NCBI GenBank assembly: GCA_019750335.1
Contig: JAIEOQ010000002.1
Span: 496,001-560,000 of the forward strand
DNA length: 64,000 nt
Reading direction: 5' to 3'
Origin: Candidatus Obscuribacterales bacterium
GTDB taxonomy: Bacteria; Cyanobacteriota; Vampirovibrionia; Obscuribacterales; Obscuribacteraceae
The notes below the pieces were generated by a model. The model was not told the origin of the DNA. It searched no databases and was given only the letters and a program-made list of their open reading frames with translations. Positions 35,204 to 44,337 of this stretch are shown piece by piece. The translations under genes were made by a program, and so were the position numbers. Numbering within the stretch: position 1 is the stretch's first letter; every line of letters starts with the position of its first letter.

Positions 35204-36259
35204 CTATTGCGGCAAGAGATTGATCAAAACTATCTCCGGGCGACAGCAAAAACGTACCCGTGGAGCGTTAATACGTTCCATACCAATACCACGTGATATG
35301 AAAAGCTTTTTGTCGCCGCCAAGCTCAAAGAGCCCGCCACCGGCTAAGTTTTTGGGGACTTGAGACTCAGTAAAAATTGGCGGACAAAAAGGTATGCGTA
35401 CCTGCCCGCCATGAGTGTGCCCGGCCAGCAACAAGTCAGCATCAATATTGCCTAAAGAGAAATCAGGACTGTGCCCAAACACAATATGAAATTGGCTTTG
35501 CGGACCAACTTGCAAATGACTGTTAAACGAATCTCTCATCTGTAGCCCAGTAAGCGTAATGCCATCAAGTTTTACAGAATGTGTTTTGCGAATTACTTCC
35601 ACCGGCAAATCTTTGAAAATCTGTCGCCAGTTTCTAGAATCAACATTTCCACAAACCGCATAGGTTCCCATTGGCGCTTGCATATTCAATTCTTTCAACA
35701 GTGAATTAAGTTGCGCTATTTGGTCTTTGGCAGCCGGTTGTATATAATCCCCCAGCCACAAAATCAAATCCGGATTTAAGCTCATTCCTTTTTTCAATAC
35801 ATCTTGTTCGTAATCCCCGATTTCATCTGTTTGCAAATCAGCTAAAACAAGGATTTTGATTGGTTTTTTGATTTTCGACGAGCCGATATTTACGACAGTT
35901 GTTTCCAGGTTATATGGCTCAATGAAGTAAGCATCAATAAGCATGGCCGTTACAAATAAGCTGCCAATTATGCACAAGATGGAATAGGGCTTAAAGTGTC
36001 TCCAAGCAAATACAGCCGAAGCACTTAAAAAAGCCAAAGCCCAACCGATAATACCGATCCCCAAAAGACGCATATTATCGAAATTATCGCTAGCCAGCCC
36101 CGGTATCGTGCCTAAAGCTACACCCCAATAAATAAGCATTGTAAGTACGAAGATCCAGAAATGTTTTCGAAACCTGGACATCAATTCATACGAAATCAAA
36201 AAAACGATTGAAAGTGCAGATATATAGACCACAGTCTGCGGAAGCAACTCGATTCTCAA
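35204..36259 (-). CDS. Membrane-anchored metallophosphoesterase with an altered first motif
   Basis: A 351-residue protein. Four hydrophobic helices (about 8-115) precede a calcineurin-like phosphoesterase domain (about 134-351), the layout of YkuE/YaeI-type membrane phosphoesterases. Metal-binding blocks are LADLQTDEIGD (139-149), LGDY (169-172), GNVDS (204-208), GHSPD and AGHTHGGQ. The usual first motif D-x-H is D141-L-Q143 here, so one metal-ligand histidine is replaced by glutamine; the other blocks are intact. Family members act on lipid-A precursors, phospholipids or cyclic nucleotides; no substrate is assigned. It is divergent from mmsA across 191 nt. Confidence 0.85.
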   Translation of the reverse strand: MRIELLPQTVVYISALSIVFLISYELMSRFRKHFWIFVLTMLIYWGVALGTIPGLASDNFDNMRLLGIGIIGWALAFLSASAVFAWRHFKPYSILCIIGSLFVTAMLIDAYFIEPYNLETTVVNIGSSKIKKPIKILVLADLQTDEIGDYEQDVLKKGMSLNPDLILWLGDYIQPAAKDQIAQLNSLLKELNMQAPMGTYAVCGNVDSRNWRQIFKDLPVEVIRKTHSVKLDGITLTGLQMRDSFNSHLQVGPQSQFHIVFGHSPDFSLGNIDADLLLAGHTHGGQVRIPFCPPIFTESQVPKNLAGGGLFELGGDKKLFISRGIGMERINAPRVRFCCRPEIVLINLLPQ

Positions 36260-36348
36260 AAAAATACTCCTGGCTAACAGCCATTTACTTCTGAACCAAC
36301 TCTAATCTTTTTTTTTGCTTTTCTCGTCGCTCTGCCCGCCCATTCACG

Positions 36349-36377
36349 TTGTCAATCAGACGGCAAAGGTATATGCT
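36349..36377 (+). promoter_or_regulatory. Promoter of mmsA
   Basis: TTGTCA (36349-36354) and TATGCT (36372-36377) are separated by exactly 17 nt. The predicted start is near 36384, giving a leader of about 67 nt. A GGAGG ribosome site lies at 36439-36443 before the ATG at 36451. Confidence 0.6.
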
Positions 36378-36450
36378 AGTCAGGTTTATCATACGCCTAA
36401 TATGTATCCATAGTTATACAGGCTCCCGGTTTCATAGTGGAGGAAAATAA

Positions 36451-37977
36451 ATGGCAGTCACACAAAGCAGTCCGGTCAAAACTTGTGACCTGCTGATTGG
36501 CGGTAAGTGGACCGGCTCTCAAGCCACAGAGTTCACTAAAGTTTGGAATCCTTCAACTGGTGAAATCATTGCCCAGGTGCCGGTCTGTGGAGCCTCAGAC
36601 GTAGATCTCGCCGTTCAGGCTGCGCAGAAAGCTTTTCCGGCATGGAACGATACCCCGATTGTGGAAAGAACGCGGGTCATGTACCGCTTCAAAGCAATTC
36701 TGGAAAAAAATTATGAATCAATCGCCAAATCAATAACCAGAGAACATGGCAAAACTCTTGCCGAAGCAAAAGCTTCTTTAGCGCGTGGCATTGAAGTAGT
36801 CGAATTTTCTTTAGGCATCCCCAGCTTGATGATGGGTGAATGCCTGGAGAACATCGCAACCAATGTAGATTGCGAAACTATGCGTCATCCACTTGGTGTT
36901 TGTGCCGGCATTACTCCTTTTAACTTCCCGGCCATGGTGCCGCTTTGGATGTATCCTGTCGCTCTCACCTGCGGCAACACTTTTGTTCTTAAGCCTTCGG
37001 AAAAAGTACCGCTGACAAGCATGCTGATCGCCGAATATCTGCTTGAAGCAGGTTTGCCAGAAGGTGTGTTCAATATAGTGCACGGCGGCAAAGACGCAGT
37101 GGACGCTCTCCTCACCCATCCCTTAGTTAAGGCAATCTCTTTTGTCGGCTCAACCGGTATTGCCAAATATATTTATGAAGTAGGTGCCAAGCATGGCAAG
37201 AAAGTGCAGGCAAACGGTGGCGCCAAGAACCATATCATTATCATGCCTGATGCCGACATGCAGCAAACAGTCCAAGCCTTACAAGCTTCGGCTTTCGGCT
37301 GCGCCGGTGAGCGCTGCATGGCCGGAAGCCTAGCCATACCGGTTGGTGAAGCAGCCGAAGAGCTCATGCCAAGATTAATCGAAGCAAGCAGCAAAATGAA
37401 AGTCGGTCGCACCGATGGCGATACCAATCCTGACATGGGTCCGGTAATCAGCGCCGAACATTTAAAGTACGTCAAATCGATTATTGGCAAAGGCGTAAAT
37501 GAAGGAGCTGAACTAGCCCTGGACGGAAGAGACATAAAAGTGCAAGATGCTCCGGACGGTTTTTATCTCGGACCGACAATTCTGGATAAAACCAAAACGA
37601 GCATGTCCGTAGTTCAAGAAGAGATCTTCGGACCGGTATTAAGCGTACTGCGCGCCAAAACTATCGAAGATGCCCTTGAATTGGGAAACAAATGTCCTTA
37701 TGGCAACGGTGCCGTAATCTATACTAGTAGCGGTCGTTCGGCTCGCCAATTCAAACGTTATTTTAACGCCGGTATGATTGGCGTGAACGTAGGCGTACCG
37801 GCACCGATGGCCTGGTTTCCCTTCACCGGCTGGAACGCCTCCTTCTATGGTGACCAGCACATGCAAGGACGTGAGGGTATCCAATTTTTCACTCAACAAA
37901 AAATGACTATGACTCGCTGGTTTGATACTAAACCGCAAACGTCCTACCAAGACCCGATCTGGAAAGGCAAAAACTAG
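36451..37977 (+). CDS. mmsA: Methylmalonate-semialdehyde dehydrogenase (CoA-acylating)
   Basis: A 508-residue aldehyde dehydrogenase of the MmsA/IolA branch. It converts malonate or methylmalonate semialdehyde plus CoA and NAD+ to acetyl-CoA or propionyl-CoA and CO2. The catalytic cysteine is C289 in AGERCMAG, the NAD-binding FVGSTGIAKYI is present, and VPAPMAWFPFTGW with GDQHMQGREGIQFFT are specific to this subfamily. It is monocistronic: its own promoter and terminator flank it. Natural substrates come from valine, thymine, beta-alanine and inositol breakdown, which makes it a likely final step for the pyrimidine operon at 18.7-24 kb. Confidence 0.95.
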   Translation: MAVTQSSPVKTCDLLIGGKWTGSQATEFTKVWNPSTGEIIAQVPVCGASDVDLAVQAAQKAFPAWNDTPIVERTRVMYRFKAILEKNYESIAKSITREHGKTLAEAKASLARGIEVVEFSLGIPSLMMGECLENIATNVDCETMRHPLGVCAGITPFNFPAMVPLWMYPVALTCGNTFVLKPSEKVPLTSMLIAEYLLEAGLPEGVFNIVHGGKDAVDALLTHPLVKAISFVGSTGIAKYIYEVGAKHGKKVQANGGAKNHIIIMPDADMQQTVQALQASAFGCAGERCMAGSLAIPVGEAAEELMPRLIEASSKMKVGRTDGDTNPDMGPVISAEHLKYVKSIIGKGVNEGAELALDGRDIKVQDAPDGFYLGPTILDKTKTSMSVVQEEIFGPVLSVLRAKTIEDALELGNKCPYGNGAVIYTSSGRSARQFKRYFNAGMIGVNVGVPAPMAWFPFTGWNASFYGDQHMQGREGIQFFTQQKMTMTRWFDTKPQTSYQDPIWKGKN

Positions 37978-38014
37978 CCAGATCAATAATCAGCAAAACA
38001 GTAAGCAGTAATCA

Positions 38015-38045
38015 AAAAGCCAGTTGTTTGAAACAACTGGCTTTT
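38015..38045 (+). terminator. Intrinsic terminator after mmsA
   Basis: AAAAGCCAGTTG pairs with CAACTGGCTTTT around a TTTGAAA loop. An A-run precedes and a T-run follows the stem, so it can work in both directions, for mmsA and for the convergent desaturase gene ending at 38084. Confidence 0.85.
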
Positions 38046-38083
38046 ATTCATATCGTATAAGCAGTCGAGAATATCTGGAACGC

Positions 38084-39028
38084 TTACTTGCTATTACTTC
38101 CAGAACCAACCAGAATCAATTGAGATTCGTTGTAATCTTCTACATCAGTCGAAGCAACAGTTGCTCCTCTGCTCTTGTGCACATAACCAGCAGCGCTATG
38201 CATCGGCACATCTTTTCTGTTGCGCTTAGCAGCAGCAACAGTGACATTCGGTCGCACTACGGCTTTGGCTAAACCTAATTTTTCAAATAACCATACTGTG
38301 ATCCAAGTCACGTCTATTTCGTGAGGAGCCATTCCATGACGAGCAGATTTCGGCATAGCATGATGATTGTTATGCCAGCCCTCACCCAAAGTAAGGATCG
38401 CTACCCACCAAACGTTACGGCTGTCTTCTCTAGTATTGAAAGAGCGATAGCCTTGGCTTTGTAAATGGCAGTAAGCATTTACACACTGAGTACTCCAAAA
38501 AACAATTGCTGTTGCTAAAACATTAGCAAGAACTACAACCCAGCCAAACATTACAAGCATGACCGCACGTACAGCCAAAGAGATTCCAAAACAAAGAATT
38601 GCTTGATCCGGGGTATGTGTGCAACCAAGCCGACGATAAACAGGGTCTTTGATCAAATCAGCACAAACACGCTTAACTTCTTCATTGGTTTGATATTTTT
38701 CCATTTCAAACATCCAACCATAAAGAGCGTGCTTAACGCCATCACGCGGGGAATGCGGATCTCCTGGTTGATCAGATTTAAGATGGTGCAGACGATGCAC
38801 TGCAACCCAGATTACAGGCGATCCCATCAAACAAAGATAGCCGCCAGCAACAACTAAATATTCAAGCCATTTAGGCACTTGCAACGACTTATGCGTCAAA
38901 AGTCTGTGATAACCCAACGTAATCCCTAACCCGGCATATACATAGGAAGCAAAAAATGCGACCAGGAAAGTTTGCAGGTCACAGCCTACATGAGCCAAAT
39001 TTTCCAAAAGAGATTCCCCCGGGTCCAA
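38084..39028 (-). CDS. Delta-9-type acyl-lipid/acyl-CoA desaturase
   Basis: A membrane di-iron desaturase that introduces a double bond into saturated fatty acyl chains using O2. The three histidine boxes are complete: HRLLTH (41-46), HRLHH (78-82) and HNNHH in GEGWHNNHHAMPKSARHG. The first membrane segment is short compared with cyanobacterial DesC. There is no ATG at the N-terminus: the open frame begins after a TGA at 39044-39046 and the first usable start is TTG at 39028, without a ribosome site. Either a rare start is used or the N-terminus is disturbed. The C-terminal ~60 residues are an extension rich in Lys/Arg/Ser. It shares a two-way terminator with mmsA. Confidence 0.88.
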   Translation of the reverse strand: MDPGESLLENLAHVGCDLQTFLVAFFASYVYAGLGITLGYHRLLTHKSLQVPKWLEYLVVAGGYLCLMGSPVIWVAVHRLHHLKSDQPGDPHSPRDGVKHALYGWMFEMEKYQTNEEVKRVCADLIKDPVYRRLGCTHTPDQAILCFGISLAVRAVMLVMFGWVVVLANVLATAIVFWSTQCVNAYCHLQSQGYRSFNTREDSRNVWWVAILTLGEGWHNNHHAMPKSARHGMAPHEIDVTWITVWLFEKLGLAKAVVRPNVTVAAAKRNRKDVPMHSAAGYVHKSRGATVASTDVEDYNESQLILVGSGSNSK

Positions 39029-39260
39029 TATAAGCCAGTTATATCATGTAAAGCACCTCTCTTACTCGTCGCCTGCGTGATAGTTCCCCAATAATCACGC
39101 CTTGCCAAGAGGGCTTTTTGCAATTCATTGCCAAAAGAGTACTTACAACAAGGTCAATAGCTCGGCTTTTTACACTGACAGCCGGCTCTTCTTTAAGCCC
39201 TTTAAGAAATAAATCTTATCCTTTGCCTTCAGCTGCAAAACCCTTTAAGATCTTGCTGAA

Positions 39261-40382
39261 ATGCAGGATTCAATCAGACTTTTCAGCAACTATTTGTCAA
39301 AATTCGGACCGCTCTTGCCGGGACGAATCCGACATTTGATTAGTCGTGAAATATCCAGACTCCTGATCGTGTCATTTTTTGCAACACCCATTTGCACAGC
39401 TCAAACTGCGGCGCAGCAAGCTGAAACAGAACCGAAGCAGCCGAGAATAGGCTTAGCCTTAGGCGGTGGCGGCACGAGAGGGTGCGCTCATATCGGAGTT
39501 TTGAGAGTTCTTGAGCGCGAAAAAATTCCGGTCGCTTGCATATCAGGAACCAGTATCGGGGCTATTGTCGGCGGACTATATGCAGCCGGAGTATGCCCTG
39601 ACGATATTCAAAAAATGATCTGCTCAAAGAAATTGCTACATGCTTACGATACAGTGCCAATTCCGCTTCGTATTGCTGTAATACCCTTCTTTTATATTTC
39701 ACATTTATTTGGCGGACGTCCTTATGACGGTCTTTATCGTGGTAATAAATTTGCTAATTACTTAACTAAGTCGGTTCCGGAAGCAGCAAAAAATATCGAA
39801 AACAGCGAAATACCATTTAGCGCTGTTGCTTCCAATCTTCTCGACGGCAAAGCCTACGCTATTACAAGCGGAAATATCGGCCGCGCCATTCAAGCAAGTT
39901 CGGCTTTGCCAGGCTTACGTAGACCTTTGGAATGGCAAGGAAAGTTATTTATCGACGGAGGCATGATCGTCAATCTGCCCTGCCAACAAACACGCGATCT
40001 CGGAGCAGATTATGTCATTGCCGTAAATGTAGATGATGACTTACATACTTTACCGACGGATCATTTCCGTAAAACCGGCAGCGTTACTGCTCGCGCTATA
40101 AATATGCATTTATCGGCAATCGACGCCTTCCAACTCGATAAAGCAGACATTGTCATTCATCCTGATGTAACCGGGATTCGCCTGCTTTCAAGAAAAGTTA
40201 AAGATGTCGATATAGCAGTAAAGGCCGGCGAATGTGCAGCAGAGAATGCTTTGCCTTCCATACGTCGACTTTTAAGTGAAAGACAACTAAAAGAAGTCCC
40301 AGCAAAAGACGGACGATTAAGCCAAGATTCTCTTCTGAAGCATTGCGATTTGCAGACAGAGAGGAAAGAGCTAAATGACTAA
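39261..40382 (+). CDS. Patatin-like phospholipase (NTE family)
   Basis: A 373-residue serine lipase-like protein with a Ser-Asp dyad. The oxyanion loop LALGGGGTRGCAH, nucleophile S98 in GTSIG and the D-G-G of FIDGGMIVNLP are all present. A hydrophobic stretch (about 33-47, LLIVSFFATPICTAQ) looks like a signal peptide or anchor preceded by a long basic N-terminus, so the enzyme probably works outside the cytoplasm or at the membrane. It should hydrolyse phospholipid or lysophospholipid acyl esters. It heads a three-gene operon; its stop overlaps the OPT gene start by 8 nt. It is divergent from the desaturase across 232 nt. Confidence 0.9.
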   Translation: MQDSIRLFSNYLSKFGPLLPGRIRHLISREISRLLIVSFFATPICTAQTAAQQAETEPKQPRIGLALGGGGTRGCAHIGVLRVLEREKIPVACISGTSIGAIVGGLYAAGVCPDDIQKMICSKKLLHAYDTVPIPLRIAVIPFFYISHLFGGRPYDGLYRGNKFANYLTKSVPEAAKNIENSEIPFSAVASNLLDGKAYAITSGNIGRAIQASSALPGLRRPLEWQGKLFIDGGMIVNLPCQQTRDLGADYVIAVNVDDDLHTLPTDHFRKTGSVTARAINMHLSAIDAFQLDKADIVIHPDVTGIRLLSRKVKDVDIAVKAGECAAENALPSIRRLLSERQLKEVPAKDGRLSQDSLLKHCDLQTERKELND

Positions 40383-42228
40383 TTCTAGCCCCAACACCAC
40401 TCAAGCTGACGACAATTTACAACAAGAAGACGACAGCCAACAACTTGATTGGTACCGCAACGTTTATGCCGGCGATCGGGTTCCGCAGCTAACTTGGAGA
40501 GCTGTTTTAATGGGCGGGCTCTTAGGTTCGCTTATGTCAATTTCTAATTTATACACCAGCTTAAAATTAGGCTGGGCATTTGGTGTAGCCATAACGGCAT
40601 GCATTTTATCTTTTGTAATTTGGAACATAGTTCGGCTCATTTTTCCAAAAGTAACTGCAATGACTATTTTGGAAAATAACTGCATGCAATCGACAGCATC
40701 GGCGGCCGGCTATTCGACCGGTGCCACAATCGGCACAGCTTTTGGTGCTTATTTGTTGATCACGGGACAACACATAAGCTGGCAAATTACACTTGCCTGG
40801 ACTCTAACTACGGCAATGCTTGGCGTATTGGTTGCAGTGCCGATGAAACGCCAAATGATTAATCGAGAGCAGCTGCCTTTCCCTAGCGGTATTGCCGCCG
40901 CCGAAACTTTAAAAAGTCTATATGGCGGAACGAAAGAAGCCGTCGGACAAGCTTACGCTTTGGTTTCAGCGCTAGTTGTCGGAGCTGTTATCGGCATTTT
41001 AAGCAAAGGTGATTTTTTCTGGCAAAAAGCTTGGGGCTTAAAGCTGCCCGAATCAATTCCTTTCTTATTGCAAAATCGCGGCATACAAATGAGTGCATTG
41101 CCTGGTTTTGGTTTTGAACCAAGCGCGCTGCTCATTGGTGCCGGCATGATCGTTGGACTGAGAGTCTCAGTATCAATGTTACTTGGCGCCTTAATTCTAT
41201 TTTTTGGTTTTGCGCCCTGGGTAGTTAACGAGCACATAATTACCGGTCCGCAAAAGCTTCTGACCTGGTCTTTATGGACTGGTACAGCTTGTATGGTCAG
41301 CTCCGGACTGACAGCACTTTTAGTGCAATGGCGAACCATTGCTCGTGCAGTCAACTCATTAAAGAGTGTCGCCAATTCAGACAATGAGCTTTCACGACTC
41401 AACAATATCGAAGTACCAACCAAATGGTTTATGTTAGGACTGATTCCGGTCGGTATTGCTTTAACCATTTTGGAATATGTTGCTTTTTCAATTTCTATTC
41501 CTTTAGGTATTATTTCAATCGTACTGAGCTTTTTTCTTGCTTTGGTGGCTTGCCGAGCAACAGGAGAGACTGACATTACCCCGATCGGCGCCATGGGTAA
41601 AATATCTCAATTAGCTTTTGCCGCTCTGAGCCCAGCCAATATGACCACTAATCTTATGGCTGCCAGTGTCACAGCCAATACAGCGATTGCATCGGCAGAT
41701 TTGCTAACCGATTTAAAAAGCGGATACCTTTTGGGCGCTAATCCTCGGAAGCAATTCATTGCTCAATTTATCGGAGTTTTCTTCGGTACGGCTTCGATTG
41801 TGCCAGCTTGGTTCTTGATGATACCGAACAAAGAAGCGCTGGACGCCTTCCATCCGCCTTCCACTTACTTATATAAAGCTGTCGCTGAGGCTTTATCTCA
41901 AGGGATCTGTCATCTGCCGGAAAGCGCGCGGCTAGGAATTTTAGTTGGCGGTATACTTGGTATTGTTTTAGCGCTAACCGATTACTATTTCCCCAAACTG
42001 AGGAACTATACTCCGTCAGCAATGGGACTTGGTTTATCCTGGATCTTGCCTTTTCAAAACTGTCTTGGCTTTTTTATCGGTGCCCTAATTGCGGCAATAT
42101 GGTCAAAATATGCTTCAAAATCCGCTTCCGCTTATATAGTACCGGTCGCTTCCGGAGCGATTGCCGGAGAATCTTTGGCTTGCGCTTTTATTGCAATCAC
42201 AAACGCGGCATCAGTATTAGCTAAATAA
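40375..42228 (+). CDS. OPT family oligopeptide transporter
   Basis: A 617-residue membrane protein with about 15 hydrophobic helices, matching the prokaryotic OPT family. A Gln/Asp-rich cytosolic N-terminus is followed by VPQLTWRAVLMGGLLGSLMS and SNLYTSLKLGWAFGVAITA, then LPFPSGIAAAETLKSLYGG, a family-typical block. Substrates in the family are short peptides, metal-chelate complexes or glutathione-like compounds; none can be chosen here. It starts with a well-placed AGAGGAAAG and overlaps the patatin gene by 8 nt. The next gene follows after 15 nt, so the three form an operon. Confidence 0.9.
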   Translation: MTNSSPNTTQADDNLQQEDDSQQLDWYRNVYAGDRVPQLTWRAVLMGGLLGSLMSISNLYTSLKLGWAFGVAITACILSFVIWNIVRLIFPKVTAMTILENNCMQSTASAAGYSTGATIGTAFGAYLLITGQHISWQITLAWTLTTAMLGVLVAVPMKRQMINREQLPFPSGIAAAETLKSLYGGTKEAVGQAYALVSALVVGAVIGILSKGDFFWQKAWGLKLPESIPFLLQNRGIQMSALPGFGFEPSALLIGAGMIVGLRVSVSMLLGALILFFGFAPWVVNEHIITGPQKLLTWSLWTGTACMVSSGLTALLVQWRTIARAVNSLKSVANSDNELSRLNNIEVPTKWFMLGLIPVGIALTILEYVAFSISIPLGIISIVLSFFLALVACRATGETDITPIGAMGKISQLAFAALSPANMTTNLMAASVTANTAIASADLLTDLKSGYLLGANPRKQFIAQFIGVFFGTASIVPAWFLMIPNKEALDAFHPPSTYLYKAVAEALSQGICHLPESARLGILVGGILGIVLALTDYYFPKLRNYTPSAMGLGLSWILPFQNCLGFFIGALIAAIWSKYASKSASAYIVPVASGAIAGESLACAFIAITNAASVLAK

Positions 42229-42243
42229 TCACCAGGTAAGGCA

Positions 42244-43533
42244 ATGATTGAAACAGCTGAAAAGAAACAAGTTATTAAAGCAATCGGTGATCTCGGGCGA
42301 AAAGTGACAGTAGCCGATGTCTCGGCTAAAACCGGTTTACCCGTACTAAAAGTATCTCAAGCCTTAAACCAGGTGGCGTCGGAAACCGGCGGACATTTGC
42401 AAGTATCAAGCACCGGCGACATTGCCTATAACTTCCCCCTTGCTTTTACAAACAAATATTTGACCAGCGGCATCAACCGCGTTTTAAGCAAAGTTCTAGA
42501 AACAACCGGAAAAGTATTGCTCTATCTGTTTAAGATCTCTTTTGGCATCATGCTAATCCTTTCCTTGGTTATTGTCGTTATCGCCATTTTCGTTTTGATG
42601 TTCGCCTTAAAGAGCCAAGGACGGAGCCGCGATAATGATGGACCTGATTTCGATTTTGATTTTAGCTTTTTCGATTATTTGATTCTGCGAGATCTCTTTT
42701 ATTTCACCGTTCAATCAACAACAACCGCTTCCTACGATTATGATCGACCGACAATCAAACAACAAAAAAAATCAAATTTTCTATTGAACTGTTTTTCCTT
42801 TTTGTTCGGTGACGGCAATCCAAATGAAGGATTAGAAGAAAAACGCTGGCAGCTAATTGCTTCGGTAATTAAAAAACATGACAATGTCATGACCGCCGAA
42901 CAACTCGCTCCCTACACCGGCGTCAATCCAAAAAACGAAGACGGTGCCTTACCGGTGCTTGTTCGTTTTAACGGAACTCCGGAAGTTACTGAAACAGGCA
43001 ATATTGTTTATCGCTTTCCTGATTTAAGTACAACAGCAGGAACAATACGTACAGCAACTCCACCACCGTTCTTAAGTGAATTTCCCTGGAAATTCACCCA
43101 GGTCGGAGCCGGTTCTTTGACACCGGTTTATATTGTTGCCGGGCTTAATTTCTTCGGTAGCTGGTATATCTGGTCAATTTTGCAAAGTCATTATTTTAGC
43201 GAAAGCATCGCTTTGCTCTTCAACGTTTTAGTTATCTACGGCTCACTGTTTTTACTCATTCCTTTAGGTCGATTTACTATTTTACAAATGCGCAACAGCC
43301 AGATTGAGAAACGGAATAAAGAGAGAGCCAGTTATTCAGAATTACTGATGACGCCAACTGCCGAACTTGAACAGAAACTGTTGGAAGCGCAGAGTTATAA
43401 AACTAAGGACAAGCGAATAAAAACAGACGAGATAGTCTACACAACCGAACAGAATTCGCTAGATCAAGAAGATGATCTTAGTTTACGGTTTAAGAAAATG
43501 AATAATGACTCAACTTTCGACGCTTCGCCATAA
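42244..43533 (+). CDS. Membrane protein with two winged-helix-like domains, unknown function
   Basis: A 429-residue protein. The N-terminal ~75 residues look like a winged helix (VTVADVSAKTGLPVLKVSQA...GGHLQVSSTGDIAYNFP). A hydrophobic segment spans about 80-122, then an acidic DFDFDFSFFDYL region. A second, similar unit (about 198-262; MTAEQLAPYTG...EVTETGNIVYRFP) is followed by two helices (about 293-345) and a charged C-terminal tail. The two domains share the G-x-I-x-Y-x-FP ending, so this is an internal duplication. Similar proteins of unknown function occur in cyanobacteria, as far as I recall. Third gene of the patatin-OPT operon, 15 nt after OPT. Confidence 0.65.
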   Translation: MIETAEKKQVIKAIGDLGRKVTVADVSAKTGLPVLKVSQALNQVASETGGHLQVSSTGDIAYNFPLAFTNKYLTSGINRVLSKVLETTGKVLLYLFKISFGIMLILSLVIVVIAIFVLMFALKSQGRSRDNDGPDFDFDFSFFDYLILRDLFYFTVQSTTTASYDYDRPTIKQQKKSNFLLNCFSFLFGDGNPNEGLEEKRWQLIASVIKKHDNVMTAEQLAPYTGVNPKNEDGALPVLVRFNGTPEVTETGNIVYRFPDLSTTAGTIRTATPPPFLSEFPWKFTQVGAGSLTPVYIVAGLNFFGSWYIWSILQSHYFSESIALLFNVLVIYGSLFLLIPLGRFTILQMRNSQIEKRNKERASYSELLMTPTAELEQKLLEAQSYKTKDKRIKTDEIVYTTEQNSLDQEDDLSLRFKKMNNDSTFDASP

Positions 43534-43551
43534 CAAATCTATTGGCAATTT

Positions 43552-44178
43552 TTATCCAAACCGATATTTGTTTTTTGCTGGCTTTTTAAGCCTTGGCGAT
43601 TCTTTGCGAAAGAACAAAAATAGATTTTGCATCCAATACGGCATTAAATACTCCGAATCTCTTAACTCCTGGCGCTCTCTCCGGTTCAGAAATTGTGTCG
43701 CATCTTTGAGAATCTCCGGACGACATTCCGCTTTTCCTTTATGCCATAACGCTCTGATTACTTCTCCGACATCGTCGTCTCTCAACCCCATTTTTCTTGG
43801 GCTTGTTCCTTGCAATTTAATCACTTGTTCGCCGCAGCGAAACGAGCTGCTTCTCCCGTTTACCGCATAAACAGTTTCACTTATATTCTCAGCCTCAATT
43901 AGCCCTAATTTTTTTGCCACTTCTTCACCGGCAGCTATTATCGTCCGCCCGAAGGCTTTCGCCTTTGCCTCAGCCACTTCTTTTATCGTTGGCTTTTCCG
44001 CTCCTTTTCTTATAAACAACCCACGGGCTACTCTCACAATTTCGCCCTTTTTCACCAATCGCCACAATGTTTGATCGATTGCTCCCCTTGAACCGTATCG
44101 CAAAAAATCTCTTGTCGAGAATGGTTTATCGTCCTCCAGACAGGCTATATGCCTCTTTATCCAAGCTGCCGCCCACAT
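43552..44178 (-). CDS. AbiEi/DUF6088-like antitoxin, no toxin partner seen
   Basis: A 208-residue protein with an N-terminal winged helix (about 20-60: FSTRDFLRYGSRGAIDQTLW, then KKGEIVRVARGLFIRKG), the pattern of AbiEi antitoxins and DUF6088 proteins. AbiEi normally represses its own operon and neutralises the nucleotidyltransferase toxin AbiEii. No AbiEii-like gene is next to it: the neighbour in transcription direction ends convergently 18 nt away, and the upstream neighbour is the methionine S-methyltransferase. A good ribosome site (GAGGG, four bases before ATG) is present. Two inverted repeats lie upstream. It may be an orphan regulator or a relic of a TA pair. Confidence 0.75.
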   Translation of the reverse strand: MWAAAWIKRHIACLEDDKPFSTRDFLRYGSRGAIDQTLWRLVKKGEIVRVARGLFIRKGAEKPTIKEVAEAKAKAFGRTIIAAGEEVAKKLGLIEAENISETVYAVNGRSSSFRCGEQVIKLQGTSPRKMGLRDDDVGEVIRALWHKGKAECRPEILKDATQFLNRRERQELRDSEYLMPYWMQNLFLFFRKESPRLKKPAKNKYRFG

Positions 44179-44194
44179 TTTCCCTCACCCCCTG

Positions 44195-44226
44195 CTTGTA
44201 AGAAAAACCGCTCTTTTTCTTACAAG
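44195..44226 (-). repeat. Inverted repeat 1, probable AbiEi operator
   Basis: Perfect 13-nt arms (CTTGTAAGAAAAA with its complement) separated by CCGCTC. It starts 17 nt upstream of the AbiEi start codon, directly before the ribosome site. A 27-nt core is present again in opposite orientation at 44338-44364. AbiEi proteins are known to autorepress by binding paired inverted repeats, which fits the position; binding here is inference. Confidence 0.6.
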
Positions 44227-44337
44227 TACGTTAGCCTAAGGCAAAAAGTTCACTGACAAAATCTCAGCTGGCAAACAACTCTTACTTTCGCTTAGCTAAG
44301 CAAAAGCCCCAGCCCACCATCCATCAAGATCCCAAGC

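Noticed and set aside
40953-41594. 213-codon open frame on the minus strand
   Set aside because: Antisense shadow of the OPT transporter; no ribosome site, unusual composition.
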